Of a DNA stretch of 32,687 nucleotides, positions 1 to 8,309 are shown one piece after another. The notes beneath the pieces are model-generated. The model did no database searches. It was given only the letters and a program-made list of their open reading frames with translations, and was not told where the DNA came from. The stretch is from the NCBI GenBank assembly GCA_017428925.1, contig JAFRPY010000028.1, forward strand, positions 1-32,687, given 5' to 3'. Every line of letters starts with the position of its first letter. The first letter of the stretch is position 1. A program made the position numbers and the translations under genes. The DNA is from Prevotella sp. (lineage in GTDB: Bacteria; Bacteroidota; Bacteroidia; Bacteroidales; Bacteroidaceae).

Positions 1-1536
1 ATTGATGGTGACGTCCTTAATGGTGACGTTATCAACCAGGAAGTGGTCGCTGGGCGTTCCGTCGCTCTTCAGTGCGAAGGTGGTGCCGCCGTTGAGGGTG
101 ATTAGCGGAGTGCTCAGGCTGCTGGCGTCGACAGTTGCGCCGTTACCGTTGATGATAATGCTTCCCGGTCCGGTAATCGTGCTGCCGATGGTGTATGCTG
201 CGCCCTCGGTCAGGTTTACGGTGATGTTGCCCACGTAGTCTCCGTCGTAGGTCACTCTCTTGACTTCGGCAGCCACGGCCTCGGCAATGTCGCCGCTCTC
301 GGGAGAAACGGTGATGTCTACAACTTCAGGTGTGTGAGCATTTACTTTCAGGTTGATGGTGAAACTGAACGATTTATACACTTCGTCGCCCAGGAACTTT
401 ACGCTGATGGAACCAGAACCTTCCTTCAGGAATTCAATCGTCTTGTTCTCCAGGTCCAGATTAAACATCGACAGGTCTATGCCCTCGGTCTCGATGCTGA
501 AGAGTCCCAGCAAGCTGACCAGTGATGTATGCTTCTCCCTCATGTGGGAAATGTAGGCCGACAATTCGGAAATGAATCCAAGCAGGTCGGCAATATCGAT
601 GCTGAGGATGTCGTCCTTGAATTGATTGAGGTGAGAGAAAACCTTCTCCTTGTCAACCTTGGCGCCTACTTTACCCTCGATGGTAAGGAATTTCTGCAAG
701 AGTTCCGATGTGGGGAACTTGAGTTCCAGCTTACCCTTCGAGGCGTCCATCTGTGCGGCAATTTGCTCGGGAGTGAGGGCCTCGTTTGTCAAGTAGAAGT
801 TAGCGAATGAAAAGCTACCGTCGGCGTCGTTCCAGTCCCATGCCTGGTTGCCGCCAAGACAGATGTATTTCAGTTCGGAACCATTAGAGAACAGTCCGCT
901 GATGCAATGACCGTCAGACCCGTCGACAGTCCACTCATTCTTCAGCGAGCCGTCAAGATAAATTTTCAGGCTGGTCTCGGTGAACACTGCCGTATAGTAG
1001 TGCCATTTCTGGTCTTCAAGCCAGTTGCCGCCGTCAATATTATTTTCATCGGAAACCTCCCAGCTATTGGAGTTATACACTGTATTCTTGCCTGCCGCAT
1101 TGTCGGCATAAGTAAAATCGCACCATCCAGCGCAGTTTACCTGGGCTAATCCGCGACTTTGCAAGGCCAACATAGGCCAGCTGTTAGTCTCGTTTTTCTG
1201 GGCGTAGGCCGTGAAAAATGGCGCAAAAATGTACTGGTCGGGGGTGTAGCCTTCGGCCGTCACCCAGAAGCCGATGGTGAGGGCTTTCGTTTCCGACGAC
1301 TGTGCTAACAGATTGTCGGGCAACAGCAGATAGTTGGTGCGCACTAAGCCACCTACGTTCTGGAACACCTTCCCGAACCGTTCGTCGTCCACGAAACTAC
1401 CGCTGCCCACAATGGTCAGCCCTTCGGTTGACGAGAAGTCGTTCTCATAGACGAAACTGTCGGCCAAGGCTCTTCCTGTTCCGAGGAACGGCATCACCAT
1501 TGCCAACAGCATGGAATAGAGTAAATTTTTTTTCAT
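1..1536 (-). CDS. Secreted LamG/concanavalin-like surface protein (partial, C-terminus off window)
   Basis: The frame is open from the ATG at 1534-1536 to the window edge, giving 512 residues with no stop, so only the N-terminal part is seen. Residues 1 to about 25 form a signal peptide (MKKNLLYSMLLAMVMPFLG... ending near ALA). Residues about 28-265 resemble a LamG/concanavalin A-like jelly-roll: FVYENDFSS near the start, then ALTIGFW, WHYYTAVF, KIYLDG and a final strand region (FANFYLTNEALTPEQIAAQM). That last motif is typical of LamG_3-type domains. A middle region of about 130 residues has no domain I recognise. The final visible part (VDITVSPESGDIAEAV, then NITVNLTEGAAYTI, GSIIINGNGATVD) looks like the start of a parallel beta-helix. 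It is probably an exported carbohydrate-binding or adhesin-like protein; the ligand is unknown. A well-spaced promoter lies upstream. Confidence 0.75.
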   Translation of the reverse strand, partial: MKKNLLYSMLLAMVMPFLGTGRALADSFVYENDFSSTEGLTIVGSGSFVDDERFGKVFQNVGGLVRTNYLLLPDNLLAQSSETKALTIGFWVTAEGYTPDQYIFAPFFTAYAQKNETNSWPMLALQSRGLAQVNCAGWCDFTYADNAAGKNTVYNSNSWEVSDENNIDGGNWLEDQKWHYYTAVFTETSLKIYLDGSLKNEWTVDGSDGHCISGLFSNGSELKYICLGGNQAWDWNDADGSFSFANFYLTNEALTPEQIAAQMDASKGKLELKFPTSELLQKFLTIEGKVGAKVDKEKVFSHLNQFKDDILSIDIADLLGFISELSAYISHMREKHTSLVSLLGLFSIETEGIDLSMFNLDLENKTIEFLKEGSGSISVKFLGDEVYKSFSFTINLKVNAHTPEVVDITVSPESGDIAEAVAAEVKRVTYDGDYVGNITVNLTEGAAYTIGSTITGPGSIIINGNGATVDASSLSTPLITLNGGTTFALKSDGTPSDHFLVDNVTIKDVTIN

Positions 1537-1604
1537 GATTTTTGGTTTTTAATAAATTTAATGATATGTTGTCTTTTGATTGTGTCTGTCGACAATCTCG
1601 CTTG

Positions 1605-1635
1605 CAAAAATACCGAAAAAAGCCGAAAGAGCAAA
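1605..1635 (-). promoter_or_regulatory. Bacteroidetes-type promoter of the LamG gene
   Basis: On the minus strand, TATTTTTG (1612-1605) fits the -7 consensus TAnnTTTG, and TTTG (1635-1632) sits 19 bases upstream as the -33 element. The predicted leader is about 60 nt before the ATG at 1536. Confidence 0.65.
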
Positions 1636-1730
1636 AACTTAGGCAAGAAATATTCTTTTTTTTGAACGTATAGTCACCGAAGAAGAGAAAAAAACAAAGC
1701 CAAAATGTGTGCTTTTTCAAGAAAAAGTAT

Positions 1731-1738
1731 TAACTTTG
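1731..1738 (+). promoter_or_regulatory. -7 element (TAACTTTG) of the HhH protein gene
   Basis: TAACTTTG matches TAnnTTTG and ends 20 nt before the ATG at 1759. It rules out the longer reading frame that starts at 1705, upstream of this promoter. The -33 position holds only TGTG, a weak match. Confidence 0.55.
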
Positions 1739-1758
1739 CCTTAAAACCTGAAAACGAC

Positions 1759-3750
1759 ATGAGGATACTTCTGACAATTATGCTCTTCGCTTGCGGCTTA
1801 TCATCCTGGGCACAGGACGGCTGGCAGCAATATATGGACAAAACGGGAAATCTGGAAGACGTGGAAACTGCAGGTTGGGAGGCCGCATACGAGACGCTGA
1901 GCGAACTGGCGGAACATCCCTTCGACATCAACACAGCAACGCGCGACGACCTCTCGCAACTGCCGTTCCTGACGGCCCAGGAAGTGGAAGACATCATCGC
2001 CTTCGTCAATTTCTATGGTCCGCTGAAGTCGGCAGGCGAACTGGCCATGATTCGCAACCTCAGCTATGAAAAACGCCAGCTGCTGCTCTGCTTCATCTAT
2101 ATCGGAAAAGAGCAGGAACAAGGGTTCCCAAAACTGGAAAACATTCTGAAATACGGCACGCACACGCTCACAGCAACGGCCAAAATCCCCTTCTACGAGC
2201 GCGAAGGCGACAAAAACGGATACCTGGGCTATCCCTATCGTCACAACCTGCGCTACACGTTCAGTTACGGCAATGCCGTGAAGGCCGGCATCGTAGGTGC
2301 ACAGGATGCCGGCGAACCGTTTTTCGCCAACCGCAACAAGGCGGGCTACGATTTCTATTCATTCTATGCCATGATCAAGAACATGGGACGACTGAAAACT
2401 CTTGTCCTGGGCCGCTACCGTGCCAATTTCGCGCATGGACTAGTGATGAACACCGATTTTTCGTTAGGCAAGATAGGCATGCTGGCCAATTTAGGGCGCA
2501 ACCAAAATCAGCTGAGGCCCCATTCGTCGACAATGCAGGCCAACTATCTGCAGGGAGCCGCCGCAACGGTCGAGGTTGCCAAGGGACTTGACGCAACTGC
2601 CTTCGTATCATGGCGATACATCGATGCGACACTGAACGACAGCGGACGGATACAGACCATCCGCACCGACGGCTACCACCGCACCGTGAACGAAATGGAT
2701 CACAAGGACAATGCCTCACAATTGTGCGGCGGAACCCATCTCGGTTTCTTCTCAAAAGGATTCCATGCCGGACTGACCGCCACCTACTCGCGGCTGAACG
2801 AAGACCTTCGGCCAGCAACTTCGGCCATCTACCGATACTACTATGCCAGCGGAAACAATTTCTGGAACGCCAGCGTGGACTATGGCTACACCGGTGCCAA
2901 ATTCACGGTGAGCGGCGAGACGGCAACGGGCGGCTGCGGTGCACTGGCCACGCTGAACACGCTGAGTTGGAAACCCCTGCAGGAACTGTCGCTGATGGCC
3001 GTGCAGCGGTTTTATAGCAAAAGCTATTATTCACTCTTCTCCGAGGGTTTCAGCGACGGCGGACGCGTACAGAACGAGAGCGGAATCTACATCGGCGCCA
3101 ACTGGCAACCCATGCGCCGCCTGCAATTTTCGGCCTATACCGACTATGCCTACTTCCCCTGGCCGCGCTATCAGGTGTCGCAAGCCTCGCATTCGTGGGA
3201 TCATCTGGTACAAATGACATGGATGCCCGAAAAATGGAAAATTGGCATGCGCTACCGGCTGAAACGGCGCGAAACCGACAGCAGCGACAAATCATCACTC
3301 GTCTGGAAAAACGAACACCGGGGAAGGCTCTCCATTGGTTACGACGATGGCACATGGAGCAGCCAAACCCAGGGCGACATGGCTTACAGCAAGACAGTGG
3401 AACGGAGCTTCGGATGGATGGTTTCGGAACAACTGCAACTGAGGGCACAATGGGCGAAAAGCAAATGGACGGCAACGGCCGGCATCGCCTATTTCCATAC
3501 CGACGACTTAGACTCACGGCTCTACACCTACGAACGCGGCATGCTCTACGGATTTAACTTCCCAATGTTCTACGGGGAAGGAATCAGACACTGGCTGATG
3601 GCAAAGGCCGAATTCTCGTCACGGCTAATGGTCACGGCGAAAATCGGCACCACCAATTACTTCGACCGCACCGTCATCGGGACAGGCTACCAGCAGGTGA
3701 ATCATTCGGCCATGACCGACCTTGAGCTGCAACTGAGGTGGAAGATTTAG
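1759..3750 (+). CDS. Secreted helix-hairpin-helix (ComEA-like) protein with beta-barrel-like body
   Basis: 663 residues from the ATG at 1759. That start is preferred to 1705 because it opens a clean signal peptide (MRILLTIMLFACGLSSWAQ) and lies just after a TAnnTTTG box. Residues about 50-115 form a helix-hairpin-helix unit (FDINTATRDDLSQLPFLTAQEV, IIAFVNFYGPLKSAGEL) like the DNA-binding repeats of ComEA. The rest is rich in alternating aromatic strands (LRYTFSYG, FHAGLTATYSRLN, LELQLRWKI) and ends in a short hydrophobic strand, as in outer-membrane barrels. Proteins of this architecture are common in Bacteroidetes and usually annotated only as HhH-domain proteins. A role at the outer membrane, perhaps with DNA, is inference. 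Its promoter is divergent from that of the LamG gene. Confidence 0.8.
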   Translation: MRILLTIMLFACGLSSWAQDGWQQYMDKTGNLEDVETAGWEAAYETLSELAEHPFDINTATRDDLSQLPFLTAQEVEDIIAFVNFYGPLKSAGELAMIRNLSYEKRQLLLCFIYIGKEQEQGFPKLENILKYGTHTLTATAKIPFYEREGDKNGYLGYPYRHNLRYTFSYGNAVKAGIVGAQDAGEPFFANRNKAGYDFYSFYAMIKNMGRLKTLVLGRYRANFAHGLVMNTDFSLGKIGMLANLGRNQNQLRPHSSTMQANYLQGAAATVEVAKGLDATAFVSWRYIDATLNDSGRIQTIRTDGYHRTVNEMDHKDNASQLCGGTHLGFFSKGFHAGLTATYSRLNEDLRPATSAIYRYYYASGNNFWNASVDYGYTGAKFTVSGETATGGCGALATLNTLSWKPLQELSLMAVQRFYSKSYYSLFSEGFSDGGRVQNESGIYIGANWQPMRRLQFSAYTDYAYFPWPRYQVSQASHSWDHLVQMTWMPEKWKIGMRYRLKRRETDSSDKSSLVWKNEHRGRLSIGYDDGTWSSQTQGDMAYSKTVERSFGWMVSEQLQLRAQWAKSKWTATAGIAYFHTDDLDSRLYTYERGMLYGFNFPMFYGEGIRHWLMAKAEFSSRLMVTAKIGTTNYFDRTVIGTGYQQVNHSAMTDLELQLRWKI

Positions 3751-3876
3751 TTTTGCTGAAGAAAAATGCTGACAACGGGTTTTTGCAATCTGGAAATTCT
3801 GACCTGCTGAAAAACATAAAATCAGCGTTTCGAATGGGAAAAATCAACAAAAAATCAGCCGATTTTTCCTTCCGCT

Positions 3877-3964
3877 GAGCAAAAGATAAGGAATTGATGA
3901 GCAAAAGATAAGGATTTGACGAGCAAAAGATAGGGAATTGAAGAGCAAAAGATAAGGAATTCGT
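3877..3964. repeat. 22-bp tandem repeat, four copies
   Basis: Units start at 3877, 3899, 3921 and 3943, each opening GAGCAAAAGATAAGGAATT or a one- to two-base variant; the last three bases vary. A degenerate copy (GAGCAAAAAATTAGGATTTT) follows at 3975 after a 10-base offset. The period is exactly 22 bp. Function unknown. Confidence 0.9.
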
Positions 3965-4071
3965 GGAAAAAAATGAGCAAAAAATTAGGATTTTGGTTTG
4001 TTAACATCTCCTTGAAACCCTCAAATTCTCAAAAACCTACTCATTATCAATAGATTACACAAAAATCGCTC

Positions 4072-4125
4072 AAAACTCGCGTATTTGCGCCCCGTTGGGC
4101 GTTTCGTGATGAATTCGCGAGTTTT
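4072..4125. repeat. Nested inverted repeat (possible bidirectional terminator or dispersed palindrome)
   Basis: AAAACTCGCG at 4072-4081 pairs perfectly with CGCGAGTTTT at 4116-4125. Inside lies a second hairpin, CGCCC (4088-4092), loop CGTT, GGGCG (4097-4101). It stands between two convergent genes, about 40 bp past the GT4 stop codon. It could end transcription in both directions, but it has no long U-run. Confidence 0.55.
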
Positions 4126-4166
4126 ACCCCTCAAAATTCAGAAATTATTTAACAAAACGTCGGGAG

Positions 4167-5327
4167 CTAACCGTCTATGAGTTCCTCGTAGAGGGAAAGC
4201 ACCTGCCCGGCAACGTCGACGCCCTCGAAACGGCGGACGTATTGCTGGCTGAGGCGGATGCGCTCGTCGCGCCCTTCGGCGCCTTTCAAGCTCTGACGGA
4301 TGGCGGCTGCCATGCCTTCGACATCGTCGGGAGCGACGTAGAGGCTGTCGGGACCTCCGGCTTCTTCGAGACAACTGCCGGTACAGGCCACCACGGGCAG
4401 TCCGCTCTGGATGGCTTCGATGACGGGAATGCCGAAACCTTCGTAACGCGAGGGATAGACGCAGGCCTCGGCCATCTGATAAATGGAGGGCAGGTCGCTG
4501 TTGGGAACGCCCCTGAGGATATGCACGCGCTGGGCAACCTGAAGCCGGGCGGCCTCCTGCATGACGGAATCGGTATAGGGCGTGCGACGACCGACAATGA
4601 CAAGATGTAGGTCGGGCGGCAGCAGCGGCAGGGCCTTTACGGCCAGCGCGATGTTCTTGCGCTCCTCGATGGTGCCCACGTTGACGATGTAGCGGCTGGG
4701 CAGTTCGTAGCGGGCGTTGACCTTCTGCAGCAAATCCTCGCTCTCGCGCTGCTTGAAGAAGGTGCTGCACGACTGGTAGATGAGCGAGATTTTCTCTGGG
4801 GGCACCTGTCCGAACTCGATAATGTCGCGACGGGTGCACTCGGAAATGGCAATGATGCGGTCGGCCTCTTTCAGTGTGCGCCGGAACTTCCAGGCATACA
4901 GCTTGGAGTCTATCCACTTATAGTATTCGGGATGGCGCAGGAAAATGAGGTCGTGGATGGTGACAACCGAACGGATGCCGCTCTTGCGGATGCCTATAGG
5001 GAGTTCGCCGGAAAGTCCGTGATAGAGCCGGACACCCTCGCGACGGAGTTGACTGACGATGCCGTGGGAGCGCCATAGCGAGCCTCTTCCCCAACCCCTC
5101 TCCCAAAGAGAGGGGGGATTCGTTTCCGGGTGGCATAGGGTGAGGCGCGGATTTTTCTCTAACTGTCCTGTGAGCGCGGGATTGCCCTCGTCGGGGGCAT
5201 ACAGGCGGAAAGTCCAGTCGGGCGAACTGGCACGCAGAAGATCGCCCACGAGCGTCCGCCCGTAGCTGCCGAGTCCGGTGGCATTGTTCACGATGCGTTT
5301 GGCATCGAATCCAATAACGTGCTTCAC
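4167..5327 (-). CDS. GT4-family glycosyltransferase
   Basis: 386 residues with a GT-B fold. The N-terminus (VIGFDAKRIVNNATGLGSYGR) is the usual acceptor-side glycine loop. The C-terminal nucleotide-sugar domain shows IVNVGTIEERKN (about 214-225), LVIVGRRTP and the E-x7-E pair in YEGFGIPVIEA (E296, E304). It transfers a sugar from an activated donor, probably in capsule, LPS or exopolysaccharide synthesis; donor and acceptor are unknown. Translation starts at GTG (5327-5325), supported by family alignment at the N-terminus. A TAACTTCG box (one mismatch to TAnnTTTG) lies only 5 bases upstream, so the transcript may be nearly leaderless. Residues about 69-82 (PPSLWERGWGRG) are an in-frame insertion encoded by a GC-rich dispersed palindrome and look foreign to the family. 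The gene is divergent from the deacetylase. Confidence 0.9.
   Translation of the reverse strand: MKHVIGFDAKRIVNNATGLGSYGRTLVGDLLRASSPDWTFRLYAPDEGNPALTGQLEKNPRLTLCHPETNPPSLWERGWGRGSLWRSHGIVSQLRREGVRLYHGLSGELPIGIRKSGIRSVVTIHDLIFLRHPEYYKWIDSKLYAWKFRRTLKEADRIIAISECTRRDIIEFGQVPPEKISLIYQSCSTFFKQRESEDLLQKVNARYELPSRYIVNVGTIEERKNIALAVKALPLLPPDLHLVIVGRRTPYTDSVMQEAARLQVAQRVHILRGVPNSDLPSIYQMAEACVYPSRYEGFGIPVIEAIQSGLPVVACTGSCLEEAGGPDSLYVAPDDVEGMAAAIRQSLKGAEGRDERIRLSQQYVRRFEGVDVAGQVLSLYEELIDG
5084..5122. repeat. GC-rich dispersed palindrome, copy 1 (inside the GT4 gene)
   Basis: The + strand reads CCCCAACCCCTCTCCC, then AAAG, then AGAGGGGGG, a hairpin of CCCCTCTC against GAGAGGGG. It resembles the copies at 26317-26354 and 26791-26821. 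It stays in frame within the glycosyltransferase. Confidence 0.75.
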
Positions 5328-5392
5328 GGGTGCGAAGTTACAAATATTTTTAATTATTCTGTCATTTTTTATGGAAAAAGAAAAAAAATAGG

Positions 5393-5400
5393 TACTTTTG
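5393..5400 (+). promoter_or_regulatory. -7 element (TACTTTTG) of the deacetylase-GT2 operon
   Basis: TACTTTTG fits TAnnTTTG and ends only 8 bases before the ATG at 5409, implying a leaderless or near-leaderless mRNA. It fixes the start at 5409 rather than the upstream in-frame ATG at 5319. Confidence 0.55.
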
Positions 5401-5408
5401 TGCCCTGT

Positions 5409-6197
5409 ATGATACTACTTAGTTTTGATACCGAAGAATTCGACGTACCTCGCGAGCACGGTGTGGAATACGACACGCTGAAGGAGGGCATGGAAGTCTC
5501 GAAAGTGGGCACGTGCCGCATTCTGGACGTGTTGAAGGAGAACGGAGTGAAGGCCACGTTTTTCTGCACGGCCAATTTTGCACAGCATGCGCCTGAGGTG
5601 ATGAAGCGCATTATGGACGAGGGGCACGAGGTGGCCAGTCATGGTGTGGACCACTGGGAACCGAAAGCGACCGACTTCAGGGAGTCGAAGCGCATCATCG
5701 AGGAAATATCGGACGAGGAGGTGAGGGGATATCGCCAGCCGCGCATGTTTCCCGTGAACGACGAGGAGATAGAGGCTGCAGGATATTGGTACAATTCATC
5801 GCTGAACCCGGCATTTATCCCAGGACACTACATGCACCTGAGGGCGCCGCGGACGTGGTTCATGAAGGGGAACGTGATGCAGATACCGGCATCGGTAACC
5901 CCGTGGATCAGGTTTCCGCTGTTCTGGCTGTCGCTCCACAACCTGCCGCTATGGCTCTACGAATGGATGGTGAGGCGAACGCTGAAACACGATGGCTATT
6001 TCGTCACCTATTTCCATCCATGGGAGTTCTACGACCTGAAAGAGCACCCCGAGCTGAAGATGCCGTTCATCATCAGGAACCACAGCGGACGGGAGCACAT
6101 GAAACGCCTCGACCACGTCATCAAGATGCTGAAGGACCGGGCAGAGGATTTCATCACGTTCTCGGAATTTGTTATACTGCGTAGGGTGACTAAGTAA
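5409..6197 (+). CDS. Polysaccharide deacetylase (NodB-like, CE4 family)
   Basis: 262 residues. NodB homology motifs appear in order: LSFDTEEFD at the N-terminus (catalytic and metal Asp), KATFFCTANFA, SHGVDHW (metal His pair), GYRQPRMF (motif 3), and FVTYFHPWEF near the C-terminus (the last catalytic His). The family removes N- or O-acetyl groups from sugars. This subtype, lacking a signal peptide and ending in an HPWEF motif, is often found in exopolysaccharide clusters (PEP-CTERM/XrtA-type deacetylases). The start at 5409 gives the standard N-terminus MILLSFDTEEFD. The GT2 gene follows 25 bases downstream on the same strand, so the two are probably one operon that modifies a glycan or lipid-linked sugar. 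Confidence 0.9.
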   Translation: MILLSFDTEEFDVPREHGVEYDTLKEGMEVSKVGTCRILDVLKENGVKATFFCTANFAQHAPEVMKRIMDEGHEVASHGVDHWEPKATDFRESKRIIEEISDEEVRGYRQPRMFPVNDEEIEAAGYWYNSSLNPAFIPGHYMHLRAPRTWFMKGNVMQIPASVTPWIRFPLFWLSLHNLPLWLYEWMVRRTLKHDGYFVTYFHPWEFYDLKEHPELKMPFIIRNHSGREHMKRLDHVIKMLKDRAEDFITFSEFVILRRVTK

Positions 6198-6222
6198 ATG
6201 GAAAAAATGATAAACCGGAAAA

Positions 6223-7164
6223 ATGATAAAACTGGCTACGGTCTCACCGTGTTATAATGAGGAGGAAGTTCTGGAACGCTCGGTTGAGCGACTGACAGAA
6301 CTCTTCGGGCGCATGATTGCTGACGGGAAAATCAGCAACGACAGTATGATGGTCTTCGTGAACGACGGCTCGAAAGACCGCACGTGGGAAATCATCGAGA
6401 AGCTGCACAAGGAGAACCGATTCGTGAAAGGCATCAACCTGAGCCGAAACGTGGGTCACCAGAACGCCATTATGGCCGGAATGATGACCGCCAGAAAATG
6501 GGCCGATGCCGTGGTGACCATCGATGCCGACCTGCAAGACGACCTGGGGGCACTGGAGAAGATGGTGGATGACTGCAACGCGGGCTACGACATCGTCTAC
6601 GGCGTGAAGGTGTCGAGGAAAGCCGACCCGCTGCTGAAGCGTCTTTCGGCAGAGGCTTTCTACAAGATGCAGAAGTCGATGGGGGTGGAAAGTGTGTTCA
6701 ACCATGCCGACTTCCGGCTGATGAGCCGCCGTGCGCTGGACATGCTGGCGGGCTATCCCGAGCGCAACCTGTACCTGAGGGGACTGGTGCCGATGGTGGG
6801 ACTAAAGAGCACAACGGTGGACGACGTCATCAGCGAGCGCGAGGCGGGCCAGTCGAAGTATACCCTGAAGAAAATGCTTAACCTGGCAATGGACGGCATC
6901 ACATCGTTCTCGGTGAAACCGATATACATCATTCTGTATATGGGCATCCTGTTCCTGGTGGTGACGCTGTTTATCGCAATCTACGTCGTGCGAGCACTCG
7001 TCTTGGGCACGGCCGTCAGTGGCTGGGCTTCGCTTATCCTGAGCATCTGGTTTGTAGGCGGATTCATCCTCATCGCACTGGGCATCGTGGGCCTGTATAT
7101 CGGAAAAATCTATACCGAGGTGAAAGGCCGTCCGCTGTACAACATTCAGGAAGTCTTGGAATAA
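6223..7164 (+). CDS. GT2-family glycosyltransferase (DPM1/GtrB/ArnC-like) with two membrane helices
   Basis: 313 residues. The N-terminal GT-A domain has TVSPCYNEEEVLERS, FVNDGSKDRTW and the DxD-type IDADLQDD. Further family marks are NLSRNVGHQNAI, FRLMSRRAL and REAGQSKYTLKKM. Two hydrophobic helices close the protein (about residues 232-255 and 266-290: IYIILYMGILFLVVTLFIAI, WFVGGFILIALGIVGLYIG). The family makes polyprenyl-phosphate sugars (glucose, mannose, aminoarabinose donors) at the inner membrane; the sugar here is unknown. It is co-directional with the deacetylase, and its 3' end overlaps the convergent GT87-like gene by 19 bases. The pairing suggests a lipid-linked sugar pathway in which the GT87-like enzyme could use the product (inference). 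Confidence 0.92.
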   Translation: MIKLATVSPCYNEEEVLERSVERLTELFGRMIADGKISNDSMMVFVNDGSKDRTWEIIEKLHKENRFVKGINLSRNVGHQNAIMAGMMTARKWADAVVTIDADLQDDLGALEKMVDDCNAGYDIVYGVKVSRKADPLLKRLSAEAFYKMQKSMGVESVFNHADFRLMSRRALDMLAGYPERNLYLRGLVPMVGLKSTTVDDVISEREAGQSKYTLKKMLNLAMDGITSFSVKPIYIILYMGILFLVVTLFIAIYVVRALVLGTAVSGWASLILSIWFVGGFILIALGIVGLYIGKIYTEVKGRPLYNIQEVLE

Positions 7165-8294
7165 TCCCTAGTCAGCATTTCATAGCAGAGCTGAAACCAC
7201 ACCAGCACCACGGGGAGGGCCTTCAGCGCGTATGGCTGTACATACTCTTTGCGCAGGAACGAAGGGAAGAGGTCGCTGGGCGACAGGCTCGTCAAGACGA
7301 AGACAAACACCATCAGGAAGATATCCCATCGGGTGCGCTGCCAAGGACAGGCGGTATACCAAATGACCACACCGACAAGGGCGATGACATATCCGCTCGA
7401 CTCGCTGCCCGTAGAAAAAAGCACTACAAACATCAGTACCGAGGCCAGCAGCGTCTGGCGGAAGGCGATGTGGCGGTATTGCGACAGACGTAGATAAGGC
7501 AAGGCAAAAAGAATGAGCCCAGGAACAATGAGCCACAAGTCGCTGAACTGGAGGCCGGTGGTGCGGTGGACAAGTCCCAAGAGGGATATGTTCTGGGCGA
7601 TTGATGCCAGGTTCTCGCCGTTTTTCTCCGTGAGGCAGGCATACCACTCCCCGTATTGCTGAATGATATAGTCGGGGCCTGAGATAAGCATCGGTGCCAC
7701 AAACATGACGGCTGCCCAGCAGACGAGGCCGGCAATGAGTTTTCCCTTGTGGCGGGAAAAGAAGAAAAACGCCAACCCCACAATGCCATAAAGTTTGACA
7801 AAAGTGCCCAGCATAATCCAGAAGGCAGCCATGAAGTCGTGCTCGCGCTCGATGCAGTACCACGTGAGCAGAATGATGGCAGCAATGGCTATGTTGAACT
7901 GCTGCATATAAAGGGCCGTGAGCAGCTCATGGGCACAGAACCAGAGGATGAACAGCTGCTGGTAGTCGGTGAACAGGTTGCGGCGGACGGCCACGTAAAG
8001 GAATAGCGCGAGGCCAACGCACCAAAGCAACAACCCGAGCCATTCGGGAATGACGGCAAAGGGCGCTATGACCAAGGAGAAGAGCGGTCCGTAGTGGTTG
8101 ACGTCGAAATATTCCTGCGGATAGGCTTCGTAGAGCGATGTGCCCTGCCAGGTGTGCCAGAAGACGCCGCGGAAAATAAGAAAGTTATTGTCGCTATGGT
8201 ATTTCATGATGGCGGCAACAACACCAAGAATTATCCACAAACCCAGCAGCGTGCGGTAGTCGGTAACGACTGATTTCAGTTTTGCCTTGTTCAT
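7146..8294 (-). CDS. GT87-like (DUF2029) polytopic membrane glycosyltransferase
   Basis: 382 residues with about nine to eleven hydrophobic helices throughout. After the first helix (LLGLWIILGVVAAIMKY) comes a periplasmic loop with NNFLIFRGVFWHTWQGTSLYE and VNHYGPLFSLVIAPF. The Asp-poor loop and the YGPLF motif are typical of GT87/DUF2029 proteins, which in mycobacteria transfer mannose from polyprenyl-phosphate mannose. The match is by overall pattern, so a general GT-C membrane transferase is the safer call. It starts 15 bases after the stop of the DUF4139 gene on the same strand, so both may share the promoter at 10264-10271. Its 3' end overlaps the convergent GT2 gene. Confidence 0.75.
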   Translation of the reverse strand: MNKAKLKSVVTDYRTLLGLWIILGVVAAIMKYHSDNNFLIFRGVFWHTWQGTSLYEAYPQEYFDVNHYGPLFSLVIAPFAVIPEWLGLLLWCVGLALFLYVAVRRNLFTDYQQLFILWFCAHELLTALYMQQFNIAIAAIILLTWYCIEREHDFMAAFWIMLGTFVKLYGIVGLAFFFFSRHKGKLIAGLVCWAAVMFVAPMLISGPDYIIQQYGEWYACLTEKNGENLASIAQNISLLGLVHRTTGLQFSDLWLIVPGLILFALPYLRLSQYRHIAFRQTLLASVLMFVVLFSTGSESSGYVIALVGVVIWYTACPWQRTRWDIFLMVFVFVLTSLSPSDLFPSFLRKEYVQPYALKALPVVLVWFQLCYEMLTRDYSKTS

Positions 8295-8309
8295 TTTTTC
8301 AGCTTATTC

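Larger units (their letters stand above)
3751..4166. other. Gene-free stretch with repeats between convergent genes
   Basis: 416 bases without a plausible gene, between the 3' ends of the HhH gene and the GT4 gene. It is AT-rich and holds a 22-bp tandem repeat (3877-3964) with a degenerate extra copy near 3975, a weak AAAATC/GATTTT hairpin near 3852-3867, and a nested palindrome at 4072-4125. No promoter-like TAnnTTTG box with a gene behind it was seen. Confidence 0.6.

Noticed and set aside
4138-4917. 259-codon minus-strand frame rich in Arg, Pro and His
   Set aside because: Shifted-frame shadow of the GT4 gene; composition is implausible and the GT4 frame carries the family motifs.
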